Position numbers and translations under genes: made by a program
The notes under the pieces: model-generated
What the model saw: the letters and a program-made list of their open reading frames with translations, nothing else
What the model was told of the DNA's origin: nothing
The model's database searches: none
Part shown: positions 11,013 through 22,419 of the stretch, piece by piece
How positions within the stretch are numbered: position 1 is the first letter of the stretch
Layout: each line of letters begins with the position of its first letter
Assembly (NCBI RefSeq): GCF_011397635.1
Contig: NC_064771.1
Span: 16,989,379 to 17,053,378 of the forward strand
DNA: 64,000 nt
Direction of reading: 5' to 3'
DNA from: Epinephelus fuscoguttatus
Lineage: Eukaryota > Chordata > Actinopteri > Perciformes > Serranidae

Positions 11013-14012
11013 AGTAATTGTAAGCTGGTTTTATTCAACTTAAAGCATCTGATTCCTTTTAAAGTGGACACTAATTATAAATCTGACTCAATACCTCGTT
11101 TTGGCTGGAGGACACATGCAGTGTGTGCACTTACATCATCACTAGGTGGTGCTGCTCATGCTGGTGGTTTTCACTATGAAAGGCCCCAAAGAGATCCCTG
11201 CCTTGAGAAAAAAATGCCTGGAATGTTTGTAAAGCTTATGTCAATTTCACGAGCCCAGGAGAAGAAAGCGCAGTGACAATGAGGGGTCACCCTGGTGAGA
11301 ATAATGTCATTACATGTTACCCAGACACATACACGCCCGTGAATACTTTCCCCTCAATGCCGTGCTGAGAACCGTGGTGCAAACAAGCCAGGCTTTTTCC
11401 AGAATGAGGGTTCATATTTATAACCTCAGTGTTGGAGTGAATAGGCATCTATTCCCTTTAAATCCTTTTAACAGTGAAAGGGTCTGCATTTTTTTCTGGT
11501 GTGTTTTGGTAGCTGGGTTTCTGCCACAGTGCCATAGTTGGCATACCTTTAAAAAAATTTCTAAAAAGTACTTTAAAACTACTATAAAAGTTTAGTTTAA
11601 AGATTTATGTTGAGTCTTACGTTGAAAAAAGATGAAATGTTGAAGCTAAAACACTTGGGGGAATGATGGGAAAAGTAGCAGACATAGAAGGAGTCATACG
11701 TATGTCACCCTGAACCCCTTTTCAGGGGGCATGCCAGCCGTGGGAGGGAGGGAGCAGGGGTGTGAAAGTTTGAGAGGAATGGGAAGTGGGATTTTGTTAG
11801 TAATGTATTACACTCCCAGGGCCCTGGGAAAGGGGGTGGGGGGTGTTCAGCTTGGGCCTGTGCCAACATAGTCACTGTGCCAAAGCGCTGGGTGCTGGGG
11901 ACCACTCCTCTCACCGGCAGATCTGTGGGAAAATCAAAACCAGGTTCTGTTCATTGACAGAAAGACGATGTGCCCGCAGAGGCTTCTACAGATTGTACAA
12001 ATATGTGTGCTCAGGGTAAACAAAAAACAAGAAGAGTAGATAAGTAGTAGAAATTGTAAAACTCCAAATGCTCAGAGTGGAGTTGAAGTCTGGTGCACCA
12101 CAGCTGGCCCCTGAGGCGGAGTGCCAAGCTTTCCTCCCAACTTGAGGCATTTTGGAAAACGACCACTTCTTGGACTGTGAACAACTTTTTACCAAGCACT
12201 GTATGTGGTCACTATTATGATGTAAATACTCATCATAATAGCAGATAGATTCAGCTGGTCTAAAAATGTCACCATCAAAAACAACTTCAGTTTTAATAAT
12301 GGCTTTGCAACAATGTTGAAATGTTGAAATATGACAGAGATATTGTTTAAATGGTATAAAAAAAAGTCCCCTAAAAAAGGAGTGGTTGGTAATATCATCT
12401 GCTTTTATTATAATATGAACCATCTGTGCTCAGCCATGCAGCGACTGGGTTCAGTAAAACAACCACGAGATTGTGACATGGTTCCTATAAACAGATATCT
12501 GTGTGTATAAATACAGAATCTGTAGGCAATGGGAAAAGTGTTTGGTATCGGACGTGTTGTGGTTTGTGTTTGTAGTCCTGTTTAGTATTGACCAATCACG
12601 TTTGAGCAGGCTCTGGTTGTATGCAAGTTAACAGTCCGTGTAGAGAGCAAATGAAGCGGAATGCCTCAGCCGAAATGCAATCTCAGAATCCATCAGCTAT
12701 CGTCCAAGGACAATTTACCTTTGTATCAGCTTTTATTTTTATCTGCAATGTAGTGCACTATATGCTGGAACCCCTGACATCTTGGCCATTGCTCCCAGGG
12801 TCTAAATCATTGTCAGATCGATATCTGGTGGCTTCTGAGATTGGTTTGAAATCTGCTTAATTAAAAAAGACTTAATAATGACAGTGAGCTCTTCACTTTT
12901 GTCAACCAAAATGTAGACAAATCCAGTGGCATTTATCACCCAAACCCCAAAATCTACCTACGATTAATCAGTTTCTGTGATGCAGTAATTGAGTGATAAG
13001 ATATAACTTGTTCAACTGGTAAATGTCAGCTCAGGAGGAGCAAGGGAAACCATTAGCACCAATTATGTTATAGCAGTTTCACGCACATGATATGAAAACC
13101 AGCAGCAACAGCATCATGTAATCTGTGTAAGAAGCTGTTTGTGCTTTATACGTCTGTTCAATCCAGCCAATTAATCTGAACTTTGTATCAATTTACTTAA
13201 AGGCTATTTGGAGGAAAGCGCATGATCACAAAATGTTACCCTTCAGTATAGTGCCCTTTTAAAGGATAACTTCACCATTTTTCAACCTGGACCCTATTTC
13301 CGCGTGTAAATTGATCAAAGACACTGATGTGAACAACAATTTTTGAAACTGTTACAGTAGTGAGGGAGCCAGCAACGGCTGGCAGCCGCTAAAACAAGCG
13401 GCAGTGAAGACACATAGGGCAATTACAGGGCACTCACAGGGCAATCGTCACTGTATGTCCATTAAAAGTGGTTATTTTTGGCACAGAGCGGCTCAGATTG
13501 TTACGGTAAGCATCTGAAGTGTCCCTTTATCTTTCATTTGATCTGGTCTGTTTTGTTATTTCCTCGTTAAGCAGGAGTCTATCTGAAATAACTAACTTCT
13601 TTATAAATTACCTTCAAGTGACATTGACTCCTTTCTGACTGTCTCATCAAAGCTAAGCATTATAAGCTTCACAAAGACAGCATTTATGTAAGGACTATTG
13701 CTTTGCATTCTGTGATTGTGTGCAGGTGTTGCCTCTGCTGTAAAGGGCTCATGTACAACAATGTACACCGTCAGTTTTATTTCATTCTATACTGGCACAT
13801 AAAAGGACTCAGCAAAACCTGTAGTTGTAATTGTTTTTTTCTGTCCTTTTGGTCTGCAACAAAAATATGTGATCCTTTTATATAATGTGAAATAAAATAC
13901 TTGGCTGTGACTTTTTAAAACTCAAACGTTTTAAATTATTCATATGGGATTTTAAAACTATAACCTACACAATACAGTGTTATGCTTTTCTAATAACACA
14001 GTCCAGTAACAG
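11013..14012. other. Intergenic, ccdc78 to metrn, first part
   Basis: No exon recognised on either strand. Around 13258-13330 there is a MITE-like left end (TTAAAGGATAACTTCACC) with no matching right end found. The stretch at 11700-11900 is more G-rich and balanced than its surroundings and could be a conserved non-coding element, but that cannot be judged without alignment. Confidence 0.5.
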
Positions 14013-14760
14013 CAGAGGTGTGGACTTGAGTCACATGACTTATACTTAAGAATTTGGTGGCTTCAAACTCCACTTTGTAAAACAGTCAAACAGACTTGCA
14101 ACTTGACTTGGACTTTAACAACAGTGACTCGTGGCCTCAATTGGAATTGAGTCTTTTGACTTGAAAATACCTGATACCTTCCCCAGTTACTTAAAATGTG
14201 TGTCTCAAATCATATCATTTCATTCCTCATATTCACTTTGTTTGAACTAATCCGACAGCATCCAGTCAAGTTGCAGGTGAGAACCATGAAGAGGCAATGT
14301 TATGTTAGAGCACCATTTGGAAAAAATGACAGCAAAGATAATGTCGTTCATGTAAAAAAAAAATGTGGCGGTCAACAAAAAACAAACTGCAATATGCAAA
14401 ACGTGCAGATCGAAAATTACAGACAGAGATGCAACAACTTCAAACTTTGCTCGAGCTTAAAAGTTGTACTAATGATGGCACATCTTGGCTAATGCTCACA
14501 TAGAAAGCTAATGCTTAGCTAACGTTACTTTAACAGCCGAGTAACTTCAACAAACGTGTTTTAAAAAGTACAAATTTTGTGAAGCTTTTGTGAGTTTTGT
14601 AAATCCAACATATTATTATGCTGTTGTTAAAATGGCAACATATTTGGTGAAGAGTGCATTATGATTTGCTAGGATTCAAAACTTAAAGTTAAGGACTTTG
14701 GACTTGACTTGGGATTTTACTGTCTTGCCTAGGAGCTTGACTTGTGACTTGAGACTTATG
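14013..14760. mobile_element. hAT-like remnant of the GACTTG-rich teleost family
   Basis: It starts CAGAGGTGTGGACTTGAGTC and carries many GACTTG/CTTGACTTG motifs at both ends (14013-14165 and 14690-14760). This is typical of an abundant fish element whose ends read CAGAGGTG. The right terminus is eroded and no transposase is present. Confidence 0.5.
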
Positions 14761-15334
14761 CTTACCATAGAAGACTGTGAAAAGACAAAAGTCTGACGGG
14801 CCTGTGTCCACACAGCATTTTCCTTCAGAAGAAAAACAGTGGCAGGGTGCTGGGGAGCGCTTTGTGTCAGTGCTCCATGTGCTTTTTATAATGACACGCT
14901 GCATGTGGGTTTTGTTTCTATGACTTTCTATAACTATATAACTATAAACTAGTAGCTTGTAGCTAGGTAGCTACTTACCTTTAAGAAATGTGACACATTA
15001 AAAATTCCTTATGTCTCTGCAAAAACACCTAACTTTAACACAAGATAAATGCATCATTAGTCGACTGTATTATTGTCAAAGTGGCAATCCGTAAACTGTA
15101 TTTGCATTGCAACTTTACATTTTGGATTTTGTCATCTCAACTAGCTACCAGCCTCCTTTAATTAGGTGTGCTATTTCAGTGGAAGGACACCTGTGGCAAT
15201 GAGAGGCAGAGTGTTAGAAAATTAAGATATCTCAAAAGAACAAGTGCCGATTGGTGGATCAGATACATGCCAAATTAAATATTTGGACTCACTCACTTCA
15301 CAACTCCACCAGTTTTAACTCCTTTTTCACAATG

Positions 15335-15418
15335 TTTTTTGTGGACCCCAGGAAGACTAGTTAGTTACTACGGTACCAGCTAATGGGGATCCTTTATAAA
15401 CTAAACTAAACTAAAGTA
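15335..15418 (+). mobile_element. L2-like LINE 3' tail
   Basis: GTGGACCCCAGGAAGACTAG followed by GCTAATGGGGATCCTTTATAAA is the conserved 3' end of a teleost L2/Maui-like LINE, ending in a TAAAC repeat. The same tail occurs near 58739-58795. Heavily 5'-truncated. Confidence 0.6.
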
Positions 15419-15809
15419 AACAACTCAAGAGACCGAGACTTCTTCACACTCTTGTGACTCTCTGAAGTCTCCATGTGTGCTGTCTGGTTTGCTTCTTCCT
15501 ATTTGCTGCTGGACAGAGCGCAGCTATTGGTTATCAACAATGTTAACATCATTGAACTTCAGTATTTGCCTGAACCTAGACTAAAAACTTACAATAATAT
15601 CAAAAAACGTATTAAAGCCGCTACAAGAAACTTTAAACTGGATATGCAAAAGTCTCTCGTTTCTGCTGATGTCTGCGCATGACCTACAACAGCAAATGAG
15701 ACCATTGGTGTGAAGATAAGCTATTTCTATATAGTGTATATCCATACCTTTAGGAAACTGTCTCCGGGTCCGCCCCAGGTCGCTTCCAGGACGAAACAAT
15801 TTACGGCAC

Positions 15810-16463
15810 TCAGACAGCACACGTCATCTTACCTAGCTGCTTACATTTATAGTGACTCTTATAAACAGTCGCTATTCCTCCTCCTCGACCCGACATCCGC
15901 GAGGAGTTAAAATAGCAGCACTCATCGGGTAAAAGTTCTGTGAAAGCACTGGACTCACCAACAGTCAGCCACGTCTTAGTCACACAGAGAAAATCCAATC
16001 CTCGGGAAGTCAGGAAATCCTTCAGGATAAACGTTTTGTTCGCTAGCGATCTAGCATTTACCAGCCCAATCCTGGCAGGAGCTGGCGGGTCCACGGCGTT
16101 AGCTGTCCAGGGAGCCACACACAGAGGCCGCAGGTTGCGCAGATTCACCCCGTGCCAGCGGGGACGAGGAGAGCAGGGGCCGTGGGGCTGGAACACCTCA
16201 TCCGGGCCGACGACAGGTACCAGCCAGGTGTCGACAGGGTCCAGCAAGTGCCGAGAAATAAAGAGGCGAGGCACTGCTCCATACTCAGTCCAAGAAGCCG
16301 TGGAAGTGCTCGCCAAACAGGCCTTCAGCCTTACCAGCCAACCGCTGCGTTTACCCCAGCGGCAGTGGCGCTTACGCCGGAGAGGTGGAGCTGGGGTGCG
16401 GCAGAGGTGAGCTGGGATCCCCGACAGGAGCGGGGGCAAAGTTTTCCTGTCTTCTTGTTTCAT
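15810..16463 (-). pseudogene. LINE fragment: ORF N-terminal region with AP-endonuclease start
   Basis: An open frame of 217 codons. Residues from about 130 on read ARIGLVNARSLANKTFILKD, then LDFLCVTKTWLTVGESSAF, then a glycine-rich GRGGGIATVYKS. These are the opening motifs of the endonuclease domain of teleost non-LTR retrotransposons. The first half is basic and arginine-rich. The frame ends within the endonuclease; no reverse-transcriptase domain follows, so this cannot be a working element. Having a 5' part without a 3' part is unusual for a LINE copy. Whether it is CR1-, Rex1- or L2-type cannot be settled by eye. Confidence 0.75.
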
Positions 16464-16499
16464 TCATCCCCAAAACAAACACGTGCACGAGCCAGGTAA

Positions 16500-18490
16500 G
16501 CGTCTTTACGACAATACGTGCTAGAGCTCATGGGAATGTAGGCTTCATTCCGGCAAAACACTACCGCTTTTGTCCACAGGGTTGCCAAAATCAACTCAAA
16601 ATGAAAGTTCCTTGTAGGGGCTTTAAGTAAAAAACCCTCTATTGTCAGGATTGCGGAACTGTGAAGGAAAATGTTGCATGATATTATAAGTTATAGCAAT
16701 CTTACAAAACCACTAACACTATAATACCTTTGTTATTGGCTGAAAGTTGAGTTAGATTCCTAAAAAAATGTGACTGGTTTTTAGCATTCTGGTTCATGTG
16801 AAGACCCTGACCTCACAACATTACAACTGTGAGTAAATGTGTGATGCTCATTCACTTTCTCTACTCTCTTCTTTTTTGTCGATGATGCCTTGGGCCCAGA
16901 TTTTGTTTTGAGAGCAGCACAGTGGGAAAGAGGTTGCATGAATGTGTCGTTCTGAGGATGGGAAGCAGGGTGGAGCGATGCGGAGGAAGTACCTCACATG
17001 GCCCGCGATGGGCCGCTCGTCAAGAGGCCCTTTGTTTTAGGAGGTTAATGCCTAATTGATACAGGCTTAATGAGAGCGGGCTGTGTGTGCAGAGTGTGTG
17101 TGAGCCGGGGGGCTGGACGGCCCTGCCATAATTGGAACGGACAAGCCTTGTGTGGAAGAGTGCACAGGGAGAGGATTTATGGGAACGCAAGGAAAGTAGA
17201 GGCAGAGTGGGAACGAGGAAGAAAAGGTGACAATGAGTACGAGGAATGTGGAGGCAGTGGGAGAGGAATCCGGTGTGATAGCGAGAGCATTGCCAGATCA
17301 TGAGAAAGAAATGTAGTGACAATGGAAAAGTGAGGACGAACTTTAACCAGGATGTTCCCATGGATGTGTAGCTAATGCTAATTTAGGTTTATGGGTAGTT
17401 TCTTGAATTCTCCCATGGCACAGATATGAGCTCGGATTGATGTTTAGGTTGTTGCAGATAATGTACCAACAATAGATGGATATTAAGTAGCTGATGCAAA
17501 AATGCCACTGCAGTGTTACTGTTTCTGAGGCACCTGTCTTTTCTTTTCTGATGAGCTGTCTTTTCGACCCCCTCTCTCAGTCTGACAGTCTCAGACTATT
17601 CATGCTAAGAGTCCCCAGCCATCCCCCCAGACAAGCTTTCAGTATGAAGGCTAGAGAGGCATTAAGAGGGAGGAGGGAAGGGGCAGGAGAGGGAAGCACA
17701 GAAGAACCGTGCACTTCAGAAAACCTTGAAGAATCAGGACTGAAAGCTATGGAGATTCTGGGTGGCTAAGAAAGAGGAGGAAAAAAAGAATGAAAAGAAG
17801 AAAAAATAAAGGGGATCAGTGTGCATAATTATAAAGATGAGAGGGAGAACAACAGAAAATGGATTTTTGGAAGTGGGGCTTAAACAGAGTGAGCTGCAGA
17901 GAGACAAATTGAAAGGTATAAAATGAGAGTGTTGAGGAAAGACAATATAGGGTGAGAAAAGGGAGGAGGAAGAGTTACAGTAAGGGTGAGAAAGACAGGG
18001 GAGGGAGGCAGCTTGATGAACAAGAGCGAGTGAGAATGAGGCTGAGTGTCGGTGAGGGAAGGAGAGAGGGACAGACCCTCTGTTTTCCCACACTCAGCCG
18101 GTTCCCACAGCAGACCTGGCTAATCCCTGTCTTAATTGGGGGAGAATTCCAGCGCACATGTTCCCCTGGAATGAGCGTAGAGCGAAGGGAGAGGAAGGCT
18201 CGGGAGCTTCTGACACATCAGACGGGCCACAGCGGCTGGGCTGATGCACAATGTGTGAGTGCACTTTGTTGGAATATAAACACGCCGCCTGACTGTCAGC
18301 ACGTCTGCTGCATAAATGGCTTCACAAGTTTCTCTGTTTCTTTTTCTTTTCACTCGATCCAACATGAAAAGTGCTCTTAGCGGGCACTTAGCATTGCTTA
18401 GTCACAATTGCACCATGTGAAAAGTATGTAGCTTAAAAGTGTCATTTCATGAATGTTAAAAGGAAAAACCATCCTAAAACACTCTCACTC
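16500..18490. other. Intergenic, purine-rich on plus strand; no gene
   Basis: 17640-18070 is strongly GA-rich on the plus strand and CT-rich on the minus strand, producing spurious open frames on both. About 17000-17180 looks less repetitive and could be regulatory. No exon or known repeat is identified. Confidence 0.5.
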
Positions 18491-18493
18491 CGT

Positions 18494-18660
18494 TAAAGGG
18501 TCAGTTCACCCTTTTCCCCTTTACCTCTCGTGCTATCCAGGCATGAACAGTTTTAGTTTTATGCCAAAATTTGTGGCAATATCTAATGCAATGAATGGTG
18601 ATTTTTCTTTTTTTTTTTCATTTAAATGACATTTCACAAGAATATAGTGACTGTAAAAGT
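18494..18660. repeat. MITE fragment starting TTAAAGGGTCAGTTCACC
   Basis: The left terminus has the TTAAAGGG..GTTCACC signature shared by several teleost TTAA-flanked MITEs. No inverted partner is found nearby, so it looks truncated. Confidence 0.4.
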
Positions 18661-18741
18661 TTGTTGATTATTATTATTTCTGGGACTTCTACAGATAGAC
18701 AAAGTTTGCAACTAGCTGGTGAACTCGGGGAGCATTTAGCA

Positions 18742-19296
18742 GCCCAGTTCAGACCAAAGATTTGCAACTAGAGGAGTTGAAACAGGCAACTACTTGCAAT
18801 GTGTCGTTCTGCAACATTCTAAAAACCTGCTGGTTCACACCAATGCAACTCGATGGGATGGTGTATCATATCTATGCAACAACTCTCAGTACTTCCGTCC
18901 TGATCTCCAGCTTTTCAAGCTTATTTTGTAGCTAAATATAATTTGTAGCTTCTTAAAATATGAATGAGGATAGTGATATCCTAGTGAGATACTGGCTACA
19001 GCTGCATTTGTAGTAGTGATGAAACAGCAGCAGCGACCTACCATCTGACACTGGTCGGACCGACGGCCATTTTGACTTTACCAGTGGGCTTCACTACAAG
19101 CCAATTGGATGCTGAAACAGGTGACGTGCTTTACGTTATAAAACCATCCGCCTGCGATATGTCCAGCTGAGTTGAAGGTGACACTATCAGCCGGCTTGAG
19201 TCGAGCTCAGACCAACCAGTTCACACCGCTGCAACTTTACTCTTCAGCGTTCTAAAACGGTTTCGTCTCATCACAAATCTTTGGTCTGAACTGGGC
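18742..19296. mobile_element. MITE with GCCCAGTTCAGACC inverted ends
   Basis: The left end reads GCCCAGTTCAGACCAAAGAT and the right end is its reverse complement (ATCTTTGGTCTGAACTGGGC allowing small changes), bounding 555 bp. Subterminal AACTGGTT/TTCACACC motifs are also mirrored. No ORF. Target duplication is not clear: TTTAGCAG against TTTAAAGA is only a weak 8-bp match. Confidence 0.7.
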
Positions 19297-19559
19297 TTTA
19301 AAGAGCCAGATATTTCCTTTAGGAGAAAGTGCTGACAGAAACAGAGCCAAAATAGAGTGAATATTTGACACATGTACAACTCCAAATTTATGCTAATCTC
19401 CATCTCTGCTTCATATGTAAGAAGCAGTTTGCTAACATGTTCACTATATCAACTTGATGAATGTCATTGTGTTTGCAGCTTGTTTCCATATGCTTCCAAG
19501 TGACCAAACAATCAGTTAATGCAGGTTTAAATGTCCAGTGTGGGGTATCTATTGCAAGA

Positions 19560-19985
19560 AACAAGTAGCAACCTCCAGGGCTGAAAAATGAATGAAAAAT
19601 GAATGTACCAAAAACTGCAGTTCTTTGAATGGCCACTTGAGGCTGGCTCCAGAAGCCGGTGAGTCCCCAAAGACACTCGTGTAAAAATGCTTCACTTTAC
19701 AGCTTAAATAAACATGTCAACAGCTTGGTACAAAAAACGGTTTTGGTCTCTTTAGCTAATTTCAACATTTATGACAACAGCCATAACTCATCTGTTTACA
19801 TTTTTATTAAGGCTTAAAGTTACGCATAATTACGGGTGGGCCACTTGAGTGACATGCTATCTGCCAGTAGTCACAAATATGGTCACCTCCGACTACACAA
19901 TGCCGAACTGAAGGCTTCAAAACGGGACTCCACAAACCAATGAGTGACGTCACGGTAGCTACGTCCATTTTTTAAGCTGATAGGC
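19560..19985. repeat. Dispersed teleost repeat fragment
   Basis: Contains TTGGTACAAAAAACGGTTTTGG, then CTCTTTAGCTAATTTC, then GTGACGTCACGGTAGCTACG, in the order of a familiar high-copy fish repeat that ends CCGTCACGGTGACTACGTCC. Ends are not defined. Family assignment is from memory. Confidence 0.45.
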
Positions 19986-21349
19986 AGAAATGATATATAA
20001 TAAACAGTTTTCATTAGTTTATCATCGCCTAAAAATAAGAGTCATTGTGTTTTCATTACCTTAGAATGAGCCTTTTATATCTGCATACGGAGAGGGCACA
20101 CTCCCAGAGAGTCCCCAATGTTTTTCTCTACAGTAGCCCAGAACGGACAAACTAAACGCTGACTCTAGATAGGGCTGTTAGCATTTTGCTACCTCACTGC
20201 TAGATTATACTCAATTCAACCCACTAGATGTTTAAACCAAAATTACCTGCATGGCCACACAATATTTGGTTTTGGTTTTAATTTTTGTCCTCTCAAATCA
20301 TCAAACAAAAAAAAAACATGACATATTAAAATATTTTATGTGCAGTTTTCAAGCAGTTTACTATTGTTTCAGTGAGCTTAAACAAAAAATTAAAACAGGT
20401 TTTGTATACAGTATTGTTCATAAGTTAGTTTGCTTGCTGGGTATTTTTTACGTATGCCCATTTCCCTGTCTTCGATTGAGCAATGATAGCGCCGCTTTTC
20501 TCCAAAGACTGTTCAAATGAATTCTGGGAAATGTAGGCAATCATTAATATATGTAGTAGTTAGACAGGCTCGAGAAATGGGACGGAACTTCAAACCTTAA
20601 TATACATGTTATTAATTAATCATATAACACAATTTCTGTATCAAATGATGTGTCCTTCCTTTAATACTAATAAATAAACACCTGCGTATAAGTTTCATAA
20701 TAAGAGAACTGTTGAATATCGTCATGTTTTTAAAGACCTTACAGCCCTGTGCACCAGGCGTATCTGTTGACAAATCTTACCCTCAGGCTGCATTTTGCAG
20801 GAGAGAACTGCAATGAGATACTAGTAACATAACAAAACCACCGTGAGTGGCAGTTTCGTTCCAGCCTACTTCTTTTCGAATAAACCATTTGAACAATAGG
20901 CATAGTGCAATATGTCTCTGGGGAGGTAACCCAAGAGGACTTCTCTGAGGAGAACGATAACAGGCAAAAAAATGGGGTGCACAAGGGGAGGCAGTACTGC
21001 AGGATTAGATGGGAGAAACACAGAGGTGGGTGGCAGGTAGTGAGAGAAGAACTGCCAGGGAGGTTTCTCCTCTTTGTGGAGAGACAATCAGACAGGTTCT
21101 GTGAGAAAAGCATAATCCTTGTGGTTAATTGGCAGGGTTGGAGAGCCCTTCCAAATACAGATATGTTTCCTTCTAGTGAGTAGACTCTGTCTGGGTTGTG
21201 GAACCTAGAAGGCTGACGTCAGCCACATGAGGAAGTATAACAGTTCTGTTTATAGATGAGGGTTTTAGCATATGATAAACTGTAGGAAAATGTAAAGCAC
21301 CCTAAGGACATGTTCAAATTTAAAAACAGGTTTTTTGGGAATATTTAAA
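19986..21349. other. Intergenic, no gene recognised
   Basis: AT-rich DNA. Short open frames here (for example about 20739-21113 on the minus strand) lack domains and splice context. Confidence 0.5.
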
Positions 21350-21735
21350 TTTTTAGCTGTGCTAGCAGCGTGGCTCTAGAGATGGCTATGTCAACCTATC
21401 CACCGCTTGACAAGCTAAATTTTGTACTGATGTTAATGGTCCCCAGAGGATGAATCCTATTGACTTGGTGATCCACTGGTACTCCCCAGCACCACCATAA
21501 GGTTCACGACTTGTTGTTTCTACAGCCATTGGATGATCTGCAATAACATTTGCTTCGGGCATTCATGTCCCCATATTATGATAACTTTGGTGATCCTTTA
21601 ACTTTTTAGCTAGCACCATTATCAGGCCAAAATGTATGTGTCCAATAATTTAATTTTTACCACCAAATACCTTCAATACTAATGACACTCCTATCAGCAT
21701 CTCCAGTACCTTGGGTTTAGTGCTAATAAAGTGGT
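21350..21735. repeat. Dispersed teleost repeat (GGTCCCCAGAGGATGAATCC type)
   Basis: Contains GGTCCCCAGAGGATGAATCC, CATTCATGTCCCC, AACTTTGGTGATCC and CACCATTATCAGG in an order matching a high-copy fish repeat. Diverged and without defined ends. Confidence 0.5.
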
Positions 21736-21867
21736 TCAGGTATGAGTCTTAAGACCCAGAAACAAGTTCACATTCTTGCACGTCCAGTTCCCTCGTCACA
21801 AAGTAATTGAATTTTGTGAGCAGGTTTTTGGATAGAAGCCTGAAATGAGTTCTGTGGTTAACACAAG

Positions 21868-22400
21868 GAATGCTTCACCTGCAAAATGACTCACCACGTT
21901 ACCTTGACTTTGTAAGGACAAATTGAGTTTTTCGAAGAATCCAAAATAGGCGAATAGTTTTCATGAATTGAATTCAACGGGGTCTGCATTTAACAACAGT
22001 AAAACTATATCAAAACATCCTTTTACACACTGTAACAGAACTTGTGCATTATAATCCAAGCATCATTTAAATAGTCGCATGCTTAGTACTTCCCAAACAC
22101 ATGCATTTTCGCCAAAACATTACAATTTAAAACCCATCAGTACACACAGTCTCATGCACAGCAGAGCATACTTGGGCACGTCTGTGCATTTGAACTCTGC
22201 ATAAGCGGAGCTCATATGCCCCTGTATGCTCAGGCACACTCAGAACATGCCAAATGTATGTTTTGGTGAAGTTTTGCTGTTTACTTCAATTCATGAAGAA
22301 TGTTTGCCATTTTAGATTCTCCATTCAAGTTGGGAGGGATTGCAAGAAAAATGAAGTTTTCTTCACAAATTCAAGGTAATGCGGCAGGTACTCAATTGAC
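21868..22400. mobile_element. Foldback MITE family 2, copy A
   Basis: Shares the arm motifs CAAAACTATATCAAAACATC and GTACTTCCCAAACACATGC with copies near 43.6 kb and 51.9 kb. An inverted counterpart is in the right part (GTATGTTTTGGTGAAGTTTTGCTG and AAGTTTTCTTCACAAATTCA). About 530 bp, diverged, no ORF; boundaries approximate. Confidence 0.55.
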
Positions 22401-22419
22401 AAATTGTCATTGTGAGTTT

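Noticed and set aside
17650..18380. Overlapping ORFs on both strands
   Set aside because: Produced by the long purine-rich tract, which lacks stop codons by composition.
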